Origin: Spirodela intermedia
Taxonomy: Eukaryota > Streptophyta > Magnoliopsida > Alismatales > Araceae
Length of the DNA: 64,000 nt
NCBI GenBank assembly: GCA_902729315.2
Contig: LR746270.1
Coordinates: forward strand, 2,140,501 to 2,204,500
Reading direction: 5' to 3'
The position numbers and the translations under genes are program-made. Below, one piece after another: positions 16,276 to 27,815 of the stretch (position 1 is its first letter; each line of letters opens with the position of its first letter). The notes under the pieces are model-generated. The model was not told the DNA's origin. It saw only the letters and a list, made by a program, of their open reading frames with translations, and ran no database searches.

Positions 16276-18511
16276 TCATGGGTGAGGAGGTGACAGCCTC
16301 TTCACAACGGCGGCCATGTACTTGCCCTGGTGCTCGGCGAGGGCAAGCTCGACGTCGGTGGGCTGGCGGGAGCCGTCAGCGGAGAAGGTGCCGGCGCCGT
16401 ACGGGGCGCCGCCTCTGATGGAGTCCATCTTGAACATGCCCGCCCCGAAGGTGTACCCGATCGGCACGAAGAGCATCCCGTGGTGAGCCAGCTGCGTGAT
16501 TGCAGTCCACCTGCAGCACCCAATCGTTCAATCAATCAATCGACAACAGTCAATGGCCCAGAATGAAGAAGGGGAAGGATTCTCAGAAGAGGGAGCTAGA
16601 TAGGTGTATGCCATTCAATGGGGGATGCTATCAACTATAAAGAATCTAAAAGATCAGAAGCAGAAAATGGTAAAAATCCAGTGGCAAGCTGAAAGTTTCT
16701 ATGAAACCCACAGGTTGAAGATGATCGCACCCTTGATTATACATGTCAACTATGCACCCTGTGGGAAAGAGGGTTATCAGATGCCAGGATTAGGATCATC
16801 CTTCAATTGAACTCAAGATGTGAGGAACGAGGAAGCCAACGGCCGATCCACATCAAAAACTCAAGATCAGACGCAAAAGAAAGGGTAGAATCTTATGGCC
16901 AGCTGAAATTCTACGAAAACCACAGCTGAAGATAACCAACTGGACCCTTGATTGTACATGCGAACTATGCACCGTTTTGGAAAGAGGATTATCAGATAAG
17001 TAGATTCCAGTTCCATAATGCTGCCTAATTTATGTCTAAGGATTAGGATCATCCTTCAATTAAACTCCAGATGGGAGAAATAAGGAAGTCAACGGCCAAT
17101 CCACATCGCAGCTGAGACAAATTCCATCCTTCATTTTGGAATTGAAATCATGGAAAACACATGAATATATCAAAGGGTTTGAAAATACAGAACATGCCAA
17201 CAGCGCGGGAAGAGGATGTCATGTCCTCGTCAATAATCTCCTCTGTTTTACAACTCAGCGTGGAATCCACCCATACTCTCCTCCGAAGAACAACCCGACA
17301 GTGAAGCTCGGGTCGTCTGAATGTAGGTACCGATCGATGGCTTAGTCTTTCAAACTGCTTATAACACAGGGCAGAATGTTGGATCCGGAAAGAATATTTC
17401 CGTTTTTTGATCCTTCATTAGATCTATGGAACCACCCACATTGTGATTGTATGGAATTATCCAACATGTCCCGTACAAACTCCTATCTCCTCCCATGATA
17501 ACCTAATTAATGATGCCATATAGGGGGAATGAAAGAACGTGGTAGGTAATCTGTTCTCTTCACTTCCTGGGGAATATGGGAAAAAAATGAGCCAAGGAAA
17601 TTTCCTTTGAAATCGACCTTCATCGGGACCAGTTCATCTTTGATCGAAGAGCGTACTCGGAATCCATGGAGCACGACATGATGGAATCTACTGAAAGCAT
17701 TGAGAAAACAATGCAATTGAGATGTAGGAAGCAAAGGCTAAAATGGCATCGATCCCTGATCGGAAACTGTTTCTTTCCTGTGCCATCTTTCTTTGAATGA
17801 TTTTGTATCGATGATGGTTTCTTCGATCACGACAATGCGTTGAGCTCCAGAAGAATGCGGTTTTCAAATCGTCTCAAGCGAGAAGAGAGTAAAAAAAGGA
17901 GAGCGATGTGCAGAGACGTGGGAAGCAAGAGGAGAAGCGAAGGAAGAGTCAACTCACGCCGTGGTCTCCTGCCCCCCGCCCTGCGTGCCCGTGCTCACAA
18001 AGAATCCCGCGGGCTTCCCCGCCAGCTTCTGCTCCTTCCACAACTGCCCGGTCGCGTCGAAGAAGGCCTTCATCTGCGCGGCCATGGAGCCGAACCTCGT
18101 AGGGAAACCGAACAGGATCCCGTCAGCCTCCTCAAGGTCCGCCGCCGCCCCAATGACCGGGATATCGGGATCCTTCGGCGGCGCCTCCATCTGGTCCAGC
18201 ACCTCCTCCGGCAGCGTCTCCGGCACCCGGTACAGCACCCCTTCGACGCCCTCGATGCCATCAACCCCCCGCTTCACCTCCCGCGCCAACGCCTCCACGT
18301 GCCCGTACATCGAGTAGAAGACGATGAAGATCCTCAGCTTCCTCACCTCCGCCGGCGCCTCGCTCACCACTGCCGCCGCCTCGGGGCTCCTCTCCTCCAC
18401 TGTGACCGGCGCCGGCGGCTCGGCCCCGGACGGCTCCTGCTCCACCACCGCCGCCGCTGTCGGACGGCTCTTCTTGCTCTTGCTCGGCATGCATCCCCCG
18501 CCTTTCCCCAT
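16276..18511 (-). CDS. WrbA/FQR1-like NAD(P)H:quinone oxidoreductase
   Basis: Two exons (17958-18511 and 16276-16510) split within the codon after QETT and give 262 residues. A flavodoxin-like WrbA fold starts near residue 60. It has the FMN phosphate loop FYSMYGHVE (65-73), FGFPTRFGSMAAQMKAF and STGTQGGGQETTAWTAITQL. Family members carry FMN and reduce quinones by two electrons, protecting against oxidative stress. The N-terminal ~58-residue extension begins MGKGGGC, a good N-myristoylation signal with a neighbouring cysteine for palmitoylation. It matches the longer FQR1-like plant subgroup rather than short FQR1, so membrane anchoring is likely but inferred. The 1447-bp intron contains a ~210-240 bp direct duplication. 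The gene is divergent from the ENT-domain gene. Confidence 0.93.
16651..17108. repeat. Tandem duplication in FQR-like intron
   Basis: Copy 1 (about 16651-16855) and copy 2 (about 16864-17108) are head-to-tail diverged repeats. Shared blocks include ACCCTTGATT, ACTATGCACC, GATTAGGATCATCCTTCAAT and CAACGGCC. Copy 2 has about 35 extra bases before the GATTAGGATC block. Both lie wholly inside the single intron, and no coding function is seen. Confidence 0.85.
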
Positions 18512-18969
18512 TCCTCTCCCTCCTCCTCCTCCTCCTCTGTGCTGCCAGATCTGACAGAGAGAGGATCACCTTCCAAGTCCGATCAGAGAATTCTAGGGTT
18601 TCCGCGCCGGAATTTTTGGACGCTCTTACGATTCAGACCCTACAGCTTTCTTTAATAACTAGTTAAGTTAAAAATATGTATATTTGTGTGTCTACCTACC
18701 TACTCTCTGACCTTTTTGGGGATTGGCCGCCGGCTTTGGGCAGTCGGAAAAGAGAGGGAGTCATACTTAATATAGATATGAAAAGGGTTAGAAACGATGA
18801 ACATTAAAACCAAGAGCGGTTTTTGTACTACGTTGACCTAGCTAGCCATCCGCTTTCTGTCGCGGAAAATCCAGAAGCTGCGAATTTATAGAGGTAACTT
18901 CACCTCCTCTCCACTGTTTTAGCTTATCTGGAATCAATTTACGGTGATGATCTGTCCAGTTGACTTCTT

Positions 18970-19160
18970 CAAATGGGCTAGCCAGACCAAGCCCAACCCG
19001 CCGAGGCCCAATTTTCTACCTACTACCCCCAGGAGAAAAAAAAAAGGGCCGTAGGTAAGTTTATGGGCTGACATTAGGCCCAATTAGGTTTTCTCCGCCG
19101 GTTTTGAGAAGGTTGATAGTGGATTATTGGGCCTTGAAGGTGTGGGCTGGCCCAATACAG
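18970..19160. promoter_or_regulatory. Site II-rich putative bidirectional promoter
   Basis: Eight TGGGC(T/C)/GGCCCA-type motifs fall in about 180 bp (18974, 18991, 19005, 19064, 19077, 19128, 19143, 19149). The block lies between the minus-strand FQR-like start (18511) and the plus-strand ENT-gene start (19788). Such clusters are a known feature of plant housekeeping promoters bound by TCP-class factors. A shared or bidirectional role is inferred from the head-to-head layout. Confidence 0.6.
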
Positions 19161-19787
19161 GAGGGGGAGTTGGTGGTGGGGCGGGGATGGGGGGAAGGTT
19201 GGAAGCTCTCTCCGGCGAAGTTCGTCGGCGGAGGGGCGGCGAGGTGGCGGAGCGAGCGTCCGGCGGCGGAGGTGATTGTTCTTCCTGCTTGATCGTTGCT
19301 CTGTTTGGAAATTTTTCGGTCTGGTGGGGGATGGTGGACGGTCTGTAGAGGATTTTTCTTTCTTCTTGATTGGACGAGGTGAGGGTTTTCTTTGGGTTCC
19401 AGCTCTTGCAGGAGGTTCTTCTCTCTGCCTTCTTCGCGTGCCTATTTTTGCCTATGCTTGGAGCACTGGGATCTTTATCTCGGATTCATGTTCTCCGGTG
19501 CCTATTTTTTCTTCTTCTCGCTTTCCGTTCTTATTGTTGTGCCGATGATCCCGATTTCTCCGTTTTTGCTTGCACTTGGATTATCAGGTGGATGCGTTTC
19601 TTCGTCTGTCCAGTATTTGCTTCCGAGTTTCTCGCACTGACAAGAGGAGGGATCTCTTACAGTATGGCTCCTTCTTTGATAAGTAGGCAGGAGCGTTCGT
19701 GCTCATTAGGACTTGAAATTGATTTGATGTCATTTTTCTGACTGCATCCTGTTGGTGGTATTCTGAATTCACGAGTTTCATGCAGTG

Positions 19788-22041
19788 ATGATGAGATTCA
19801 CCTCAGAATGGGAAAATCATCAACATAACTCGACTAGCATGAACCTTCGGGTGCATTCCATAGAGATGGAGGCCTATGGCGCAGTGTTGAGGGCTTTTGT
19901 CGCACAATCAGATGTCCTATCCTGGGTAAGTTTTGCCTGTTCTCTGTCCCATGTTAATCTTATTTTATCATAAACTACACTTTCTTTGTTTTGATTTCCT
20001 TTGAATGAGGGTAGAGAACTTTGTATGGGAGTATCTTGGTTTCCCGTGAATTCAGCATTCAATAGCTGTTCCAATTAGTTTTGTGGCACTCGTTGTAGGG
20101 TAAAGAGGAACTCATATCCGAGCTGAGAAAGGAGCTCAGAGTTTCGGACTTTGAACATCGAGAGATCCTGGCAAAAGTCAATGCAGATGAATCAATCAAA
20201 GCCATAAGGTTGTCACCATAGTGGGCTCTTTACTTTTTTCCTTGGGTTCCTCATAGTTTTAGGTTTGTTGATCAATTTGACTTATTTTAAGCAGGGCATC
20301 GCATAAGGATGCTGATTTTCCGCAAGAACCGTTGACTGGTTCTGGTTATGCCCTGGAATCTGCAGGGCGTGTTCCTTGCAAAAGGTTGAAGGGCTCCGGT
20401 GCTAATACGTCGTCATCTCCACGGTACCTGCCCAGTCCTAAGCCTGCATCACCGGCTGTGCTGTTGCCAACGGTACTTGAGTGACACTTCGAATATGCTA
20501 ACTTTGGGTTGCCTATGTCCTACTGTTTCACCAGCATCAGAACTCTCTCCATGGGTGTATTATCTCACCGAGATGATGGTTGTTGGCTTCCTAACCCATG
20601 ATTAGCTACATATCCTCATACAAGCATGTGCATGGTGGATTAATTATTGGTTCTCTCAATTTAGATTCGAAAGCAGTTCGAGATGATTTTTGGCAAAATG
20701 TTCTTTTCATGTTATTTTGGCGGGCAGGACTTGATTTAGAAGATTTTTGAATGTTAATTTTCTGTTAATATATATTTGTTGTTCGTCACATCAGATTCTT
20801 ATTGTAGATCCCCCCTCTTGGAAATTCCTCCACGGCTCCTTATCTGATAAGATGGGTCTTACTAAGTCAAAAGCCAGGCCTTCGTGTGGAGTGGCTGAGC
20901 TGTGGCTAAATGGTTGCTGCATTGATGGATGGTGGAATCTCCTTGTAAACTGAGGCAGTTCATTGGAATGCTCAGTTAGGGCCAAACCTAAGAGGCCTAT
21001 CACTGACTTTGTTTTTTATCTGACCGGAATATGTTCGATGATTGAAGTTAGTATCTCACACAAGATTACATTCTCTTGATTGGATAGCAATAATATTGAT
21101 GTTTTGTGTTTTCAAAAAAGCCGTGTTTTTCTTTTTTCCCTTTTTCTTGGAGGAGGGGAGTGGTGGCAGTTGGGTTCTCTTATGTGTTTTGGACTCCGCC
21201 AGAATATACCAAGATCTACCATGAGTCGTCATCAAATCTATGGAACACTAACAGTTGATGGAGGGGTATTTAATATTATTATTTGACATAATTTCTGTTG
21301 TTATATTCATGTGTTTCAATAGTGACACATTAATGCTTTGATGGCTTTTTATTAGAAGGGTAATGTGATGATCCGTTACAGTTTTTTTACTATCATGGTG
21401 ATGGTGGTCTACTCTCCTGGTCTCATTTCATATCCTTTGTACTATCAGGCACACAGGAGACATGACCAGCGGGATAATGGCGCAGCTAGAGTTTATCCTC
21501 AAGTAAATCCAGGCAGAGAATTAAAGCCATCATCTCATGAAAAGCAGAGATCCAGCCTCAGGAAAGGAAGAGGATCTCTGGCCGCTCATCCTTTGGATCA
21601 GGGCTCTATATATTTACGGGAAAGCTCATCAGACCTGGGGCCCGACGTCATTGAGATTCATGCAACAGAGGAGCTCATCCATGAGGTTAGCTGAAGATAT
21701 CAACTATAGTTTAAGATGCATGTGAATGAATATGTGCATTGATTAGAAGCCTCTGCTCTTCTTGGCCTTGATTCCTCTTTCAGGTTGAAAGTGTCTGCAG
21801 AGGGGAGAACCCTGACCCCCTTCAGGTGGAGAGGGCGAAATCTATGCTCAGGGTAATATATGCTTCACCCTCTCCTATTCCTATAAAATTATGAGAACCA
21901 AAACTTTCCCAAAAACTCATCATCTTGTTTCAGGAACATGAGCGAGCCCTCGTCCGAGCAATTGCCCGGCTTGCTCAAGTGGCTGGCGGTGATGAGTCAA
22001 CTAATCTCCACGTGTCAACATTTTATCCGCCAAAATCTTAG
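19788..22041 (+). CDS. ENT-domain EMSY-like protein without Agenet domain
   Basis: Six exons (19788-19925, 20099-20208, 20295-20472, 21449-21685, 21784-21852, 21934-22041) give 279 residues in phase. The N-terminal ENT domain (about 22-85) reads MEAYGAVLRAFVAQSDVLSW, then ELISELRKELRVSD-EHREIL and VNADESIKAIR. This is the plant EMSY-LIKE form. The C-terminal block (IEIHATEELIHEVESVC, NPDPLQVERAKSML, EHERALVRAIARLAQV) also matches the EMSY-LIKE C-terminus. The middle, where EMSY-LIKE 1-4 carry a Royal-family Agenet domain with a WTRWPEDNNFYEAV-like core, is replaced by a basic Ser/Arg-rich linker. I found no skipped exon for it in the 976-bp intron 20473-21448. The first ATG follows a splice acceptor, so a 5' UTR intron is likely upstream (exon around 19200-19400). 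ENT proteins are chromatin-associated. A dead inverted copy of the 3' half lies downstream. Confidence 0.85.
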
Positions 22042-22145
22042 ATTAACTAAGATTTAAGGGGCCTCCTAGTGGAGGATTTGATGGTTGTGTGTAGACAAGT
22101 CTGTGTGAGGTCCTGTGAATTCCTGAGGGGAATGGGCAGCCCCCC

Positions 22146-22860
22146 TTGTGTGTGGTCTCTTCTCTCCCTTTTTGGTTGGTCTATACTTTTGTAGAATGTT
22201 TTTGCAAGAACTCAATATTAGTTGCTCAAGCTCTTTGACGTGATCTCGGGTTCAAATGGTAGTTGCTAAGAAGGTCGTCACCTAGGACATGAAAATTGAA
22301 ATCAGTCTCAGTTTCATGTCAAGGCTTCATTTTTCTTTGGTAAGGTGCTGGATTTATGTCAATAAATTTGTGTTGTTGACAAGGTAACTGGTTTAAGGGA
22401 ATCATGAGTTGTTTGTGGTTAAGATGGTTGAAAATGTATAAGAGCTGTGAATATAATATAGTCAGGGATTTATATTTAATCATCTCTTGAACCACGATGA
22501 AATGTTGTGGGGCTAGTGTTGATGCTAAAAGATCAATAATATTTTAAGATTAGGATATCAGTTAATGACTGAAAATCATTGTGGTTGGACATAAACTTCT
22601 AGTTCACTCATTTCCAAAACTTTTGGACTGCTGTGATACCATTATCACAAAGGAAAAATATAAACCACTCTTGTATTTTCATAAACTCAATTCCCATTTC
22701 CATTCTAAAGCAAAAACAATTGGTACCAAAAAGAGCAAAATTCAAGCCTCCCTCTATGAATTGAAAACCTTGTGGTCCTTATTTTTCAAATAATAGAGTT
22801 GGCCATGGGTGACCCAATTCAGATCTAGAAGTGCCAAGTCCTAATGAAATTGAGATTCAA
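22146..22860. other. 3' flank of ENT gene, no gene seen
   Basis: AT-rich sequence after the ENT-gene 3' UTR. I see no conserved reading frame, RNA gene or terminal repeat here. Confidence 0.5.
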
Positions 22861-22869
22861 AAGTACTGT

Positions 22870-23560
22870 CACTTGTAGATTGTAGATTGTAGATTGTACT
22901 CGTACAATTGCAACTAAGAGAAGTGATAAGCTCCTTACTATAAATGCTCCTTCACTATGTCCCCAAGTAGTTATGGCAAGGAGTAGTTAGTACTTATAAC
23001 AAGGAGTATGATATAAGAAGCAAGAGAGGAAGAAATCAAGGGGGGGAAAAATTCATGATATTGTGCTCGTGGGCCAATGAGAGGATTTCTGATTTTAGGT
23101 CGAGAGTTGTATGCGACTCTCCAATCTATTCTTAGTTCTTCTACTATTTTTATCTTTCTATTTAATTCTGTTTCTATCTCATTTTCATCAAATAAGATAA
23201 AATTGTCGTTCTTTGATTTGAGATTTTATCAATTAGTAGTAGAGCCATACTAAGTTATTCTTGTATAGTTAAAAGGCTTACTATTGTGCAGATGAAATCT
23301 CTTGAAGTAGATATCGAAATTCTTAAGGAAGAAAGAAGGGCACCATGGAAATGGTATAGCCAAACAATTAGCAATTTTGGTGACATGCTTGTCATATGAA
23401 ACTCTAGTGGAGTAGTCTCAGTAGCAACTAATATTATAACTACTTCAAAATCAAGAGCAAAGAGAAGGCATTTACAAGCCAAACCACCAATTTGAGCTTT
23501 CAAACTTAGGTGATGATAATCCAGATGAATGATTATGGTGGGCAGAGATATTTACTAAAC
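22870..23560 (+). mobile_element. Possible LTR-retrotransposon fragment
   Basis: A stretch ending ...TTTTATCA near 23231 is followed by ATTAGTAGTAGAGCC, a mutated form of the methionine-tRNA primer-binding site usual after plant LTRs (TGGTATCAGAGCC). The following 300 bp gives broken fragments reminiscent of a gag start, including a WW-AEIF-like stretch near 23545. The preceding segment starts with a triplicated TAGATTG. No partner LTR was found, so element type and boundaries are uncertain. Confidence 0.35.
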
Positions 23561-24013
23561 ACCAGAGCACGATTCTTTAGAATTAATAATGTTGAGCATG
23601 GAGTATAATATGTGTTTTGGACTCCCCCTATAAAATAGCCAAATAATAACTTTATAATCATTCTAAGAATTTTTCCTATTTTAAAAATATTCTCGGATTT
23701 TTATGAATTTTTTTTAAATTTTATTTTGATATATTTAAGTCATTATGATATTTAAGTAATTTAGGGAAATACATATATTTTATTTCACACATTCTAGGGG
23801 GTTTTCTGTAATTTTCTGTAGCTAAGAACACGTGTCAGCTACTTGATTTTTATATATATTTGACGCGCCGTCGTATGTGCTGTGTGGCGGCATGATTATT
23901 TAAATTCATGAAAATTTTATTCGCTGCAATTACGTGGAATGCGAGAAGACGAGGTATCGCACTCGGAAGGCGAGAAGATGTTACCGTCGGCCAATGACTG
24001 CGCTCTTATTTCA

Positions 24014-24250
24014 GCGGTTAAAGACGTCTCGTCACCAAAAGCGGCGGTTAATTACGTCTCGTCACCGAATGCGGCAGTTAAGCATGTCTCCCACGAAAAG
24101 CGGCGGTTAAGCACGCTCTCCCACCAAAAGCCGCGGTTAAGGAGGTCTCGTCACCGAATGCGGCGGTTAAGCACACCTTTCCACCAAACGTGACGGTTAA
24201 GCACGTCTTGTCACCGTGATCGGTGGTTAAAGACGTCTTTTCTCAACCGT
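24014..24250. repeat. 30-bp minisatellite, about 8 units
   Basis: Units begin GCGGTTAA, followed by a variable base pair, ACGTCTC, and TCACCGAATGCG or CCACCAAAAGCG. The period is 30 bp (one unit 29) with moderate divergence. The GC-rich array stands out in AT-rich surroundings. Because 30 is a multiple of three it leaves a short open frame with a ten-residue repeat, which I do not treat as a gene. It may lie inside an LTR, but no second copy is in the window. Confidence 0.85.
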
Positions 24251-24259
24251 CACCGGTGG

Positions 24260-25800
24260 TCCTTTTGCGGCGGTGACACTCAATCAACGGCCCAGATTGC
24301 TCCATCTTCTAGGATCGATATCTAACGATCTAGAAGGGGTTTCAAGCCCAAATTTTGTGGGCACGATCTTCAAGACGTCCTCTTCACATCCGCACTTCAG
24401 ATCGATAAATCACCTTTAAAAAGGTTGTGAAAACGGAGAAGAGGAGCTAAAGGTAGTTTGAAAAAGGGCTGAGGGTATTGTGGGAAAATTTACTACTTAT
24501 ACGTATTCCCTTCACCCTCTTTACTTCTCATCTTTTTGGAAGGAGCCCTAACAGTGGTTGGCTAGAGTGAATCAACTTATATTCTAAAGATCTATTCTTC
24601 TTCCTCTTTTGTGTAATCTTGAGTGATCAAGAGAGGCTTTAAGGGCAAAGTTGAGTGTCGGGGATCAAGTTGTAAAGAGTAAGTGCTAGAGATCAACCTG
24701 TCAAAGTAAACTGCTTGGCCTTGGCAACAAATAAAGACCTAAGTTGAGCAATCTTCTTCCCTATGCTTACTTGTTTTCTTTCCTTCTTCTTTGAGATGAA
24801 ACGTAGGGTTTTATATATGTTTTAGTAACATTATTCCTTGTCAACCTCAACCATTATTTCTCATTAAAATACTTTCAAAACTTCTTTTCTACACCCCCTG
24901 GGTCAACCTTGATCTAGGGTTTCCTTCATTACATCCTATTTCACTCATATTTCTCATCTTCCACTCATCTATCGTCTCTCTTTCTCTTGTTTATTTTCTA
25001 ACTTATTTTTTCTCATTACTTAAGATTTCTTAAGATCATTAGTTTTTCTCCTTGTGGTTCAACCCTTACCTTACCCTCTACTTATTAGATTGATTAGGAT
25101 AGTAAAAATATAAATAGTTTTAGATAACCTCACTTAGGACCTACAACATCCCAAGTCTTAAGTTATCAACAATGCTAATGGCTCTGAGTCAAAAGTCACT
25201 CAAGATCTTTGCATGAGAAGCCCTAGAGCCACCCAGCTATGAAGATCATCCTCGTCTGGTGCAACAAACCAAGGTCTGTCAAGCTCTCCATCTGCTTGTG
25301 ACATCATCCCTCCCCACAGACGTCAAATTAAGAGGGATTAGCTAGAGATTTATTTTTGTTTTCATTTTCTTTCTTGCTTTGTAAGTGAACATTGATTTCA
25401 TTTTAATGCAATTTTCACTTTCATGAGCTCTATGTAAGAAATCCCACCTATTAGACATCTATGACTAGTTCACATAGTGCCTAGTGAAACTTTGAAAGTG
25501 TTTTCCCTCTCAAAGTGCAATTAACCTGACCAGGATTTAAGGATTTGCCTAATTTAATTCGTGGTTTTTGTGATTCATAAAGATTATCAAGAGACAACAA
25601 TTAACATTGGCTGAATTCAGCCCCCTTGATGAAGCATATAGTGAGCATCACTATTGGAATTTACAAAACATTGGTGTGGAGATCATGATTTCAAATCCTC
25701 CTTGAGTTCTACCTAGTTTCTCACTAATTTTTTTTAAAAAAACTAACCTCCAAAAATTAGCTTATAAATGTAAAATTGATGATCTTAATAACAATGATTT
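24260..25800. other. Repeat-like intergenic sequence, no gene seen
   Basis: The sequence resembles LTR or leader DNA of retrotransposons (pyrimidine-rich runs, many stops). No domain, primer-binding site or matching repeat could be identified. Confidence 0.4.
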
Positions 25801-25810
25801 TAGATCAACC

Positions 25811-26660
25811 AGCTGCCCATTCTCCTCAGGGATTCACAGGACTTGGCATAGACTTGTCTACACACTACCATCAAATCCTCCACCTAGAGGCCCATAAAAT
25901 CTTCGTTGATCTAAAATTTTGACACATGGAGATCAGTTGACTCATTGCCACTAGCCATTTGGGAAAGCTGGGCATCTTGTTCTTGAAACAAGATGATGAG
26001 TTTTTGGGTTGGTTCTCATAATTTTATAGGAATAGGAGAGGGTGAAGGTTGAGGAAAGGTGGTGAGCTTCTATTACCCTAAGCATGGATTTCACTCTCTC
26101 CACCTGAAGGGGGTCAAGGTTCTCCCCTCTACAGGTGATCTCAACTTGAAAGAGAAATCAAGGCCAAGAAGAATAGAGGCTTCTAATCAATGCGCATATT
26201 AATTCATGTGCATCTTAAACTATAACGGATATCCTCAACTAACCTCATGGATGAGCTCCTTTGTTGTATGGATCTCGATGACGTTAGGCCCCAGGTTTGA
26301 TGAGCTTTCCCATAAATATATAGAGCACTAATCCAAAGGATGAATGACCAAAGTTCTTCCTTTCTTGAGGTTGGATCTCTGCTTTTCCAGAGATGATGGT
26401 TTTAACTCTCTCCCCATATTTACTTGAGGATAAACTCTAGTGCTGCCACTATCCCACTTCTAGTAAAAATCACATTGCCTTTCTAGTAAAAATCTACCAA
26501 AGCATTAATCTGTCACTATTGAAATACATGAATGTAACGATAGAAATTATGTCAAATAATAATATGAAATACCCCTTCTTCAACTGTTAATGTTCCATAG
26601 ATTGTGAGCATCATGACCATAGCAATGAATTTCTATTGATGACACTCATGGTAGATTTTG
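25811..26660 (-). pseudogene. Inverted dead copy of ENT-gene 3' half
   Basis: The reverse complement aligns with the ENT gene from intron 3 (about 21207) through exons 4-6 and the 3' UTR (about 22146), introns included, so it is a genomic duplicate and not a retrocopy. Lesions visible by eye: a deletion removing the start of exon 4 and its acceptor, filled with a repeated ATTTTTACTAGAA; a glutamine codon changed to TAG inside exon 4 (LDQGS becomes LD-stop); and the exon 5 acceptor CAG changed to CAA. It sits 3.8 kb downstream of the parent in opposite orientation. Confidence 0.85.
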
Positions 26661-26929
26661 TTAATTTCTCTCAAAAATCTCCATAACATGACTGATATTC
26701 GTCTAGTTGGCGTAAATGGTCTGTATAGTGAGTCACAAGAGACAGGTTGAGGTGATGTGTGTTAGTGGCTTAGCAATACTGGGCTCAATGCTCTGAAGCA
26801 TCCATGTGATGACAGCCGAGTTGAGTTGTGACAATGTTACATACGAGGGGTCCCAAAGGTTGGGTAGGTCCTCCGAGAGGTGATGGAGGAGACTGTGAGA
26901 TCTAAAGAAGAGCTCAAAGCTAGATGCTC

Positions 26930-27815
26930 ATGACACATAATTGTGGCTATTGAAGATGTAAGCCAGCCGAGTAAATTGTGTTGTAATGGAGTGGCGAGTC
27001 AGAGGAACCGCTAGAGAAGAAAAAACACCAGCCAAAAGAAGCTCAGAGGGCTCGAAGGCAGGCGACGAAAGGGGGTGAGACAACACCATGAGGTTAGTAG
27101 GTCCAAGCCAGAGGGGCAGGTGGTGAGATGAGTAGATTGGCGCCCAGACGGGCTGGTCTAGAGGGGTAGGTAGAGCGTGTGGGTGGGTCCACACGGGGCC
27201 GGCAGGCTTGGCTGGGCTAGTCTCAAGTGGGCTGATCTTGAGTGGGCTGATTTGGAAGAAAATTGTTAGTTGGCTTGCTGGGAGATTAGCAAAACCCTAG
27301 GTGCCACGGCTAGATTGCGACAACGCTCGCAACGACGACGGCAAGGGCTAGGGCACGATGGCAAGGAAGTGTCGGCAAGGGCTGGGGCACGATGGCAAGG
27401 AAGTGTCGGCAAGGGCGCAACAACAAGGGTGTGACGGCAAGGGCACGACAGCGAGGAGGGACCTTGATGACGGTGGCGACTCCCTCAACACCTGAGAGCG
27501 ACGGTGCCCACGACGGCACGATAGGGAGGGCGCAACAGCAAGGAAGGGCCTCAATGACAACAACAATGATCGAGACACTAGAGAGGATGAGGGGAGCAAT
27601 GGCACTAGCGAGGGGCGGCGGCGGTGAGGAGGGCAGCGTGGAAAAGAAAAGGAGAGCGACGGCAGAGACAACGACACCGAAAGAGGGAAAAGTAATGACG
27701 CTGAAGAGCTGCCCAAGGAGGGAAGAGGTCCGCGAGGAGGAAAGCGGCACACTAGAGATGGGCAGTGCACCGAAGAGGAGGATGACGAGGGATACTTAAG
27801 GCTTTGATACCATGT
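26930..27815 (-). mobile_element. Internal region of a small or non-autonomous LTR element
   Basis: On the minus strand a TGGTATCAAAGC primer-binding-like site (reverse of 27800-27812) is followed by about 500 bp of Ser/Pro/Leu-rich open sequence with no recognisable retroviral domain. Overlapping low-complexity frames on both strands (27310-27821) reflect biased composition, not a clear gene. The element appears to run leftward. A second LTR was not found. Confidence 0.4.

Noticed and set aside
23939-24193. 84-codon frame across the 30-bp minisatellite
   Set aside because: Open only because the unit length is a multiple of three; no start context, domain or neighbouring exon.
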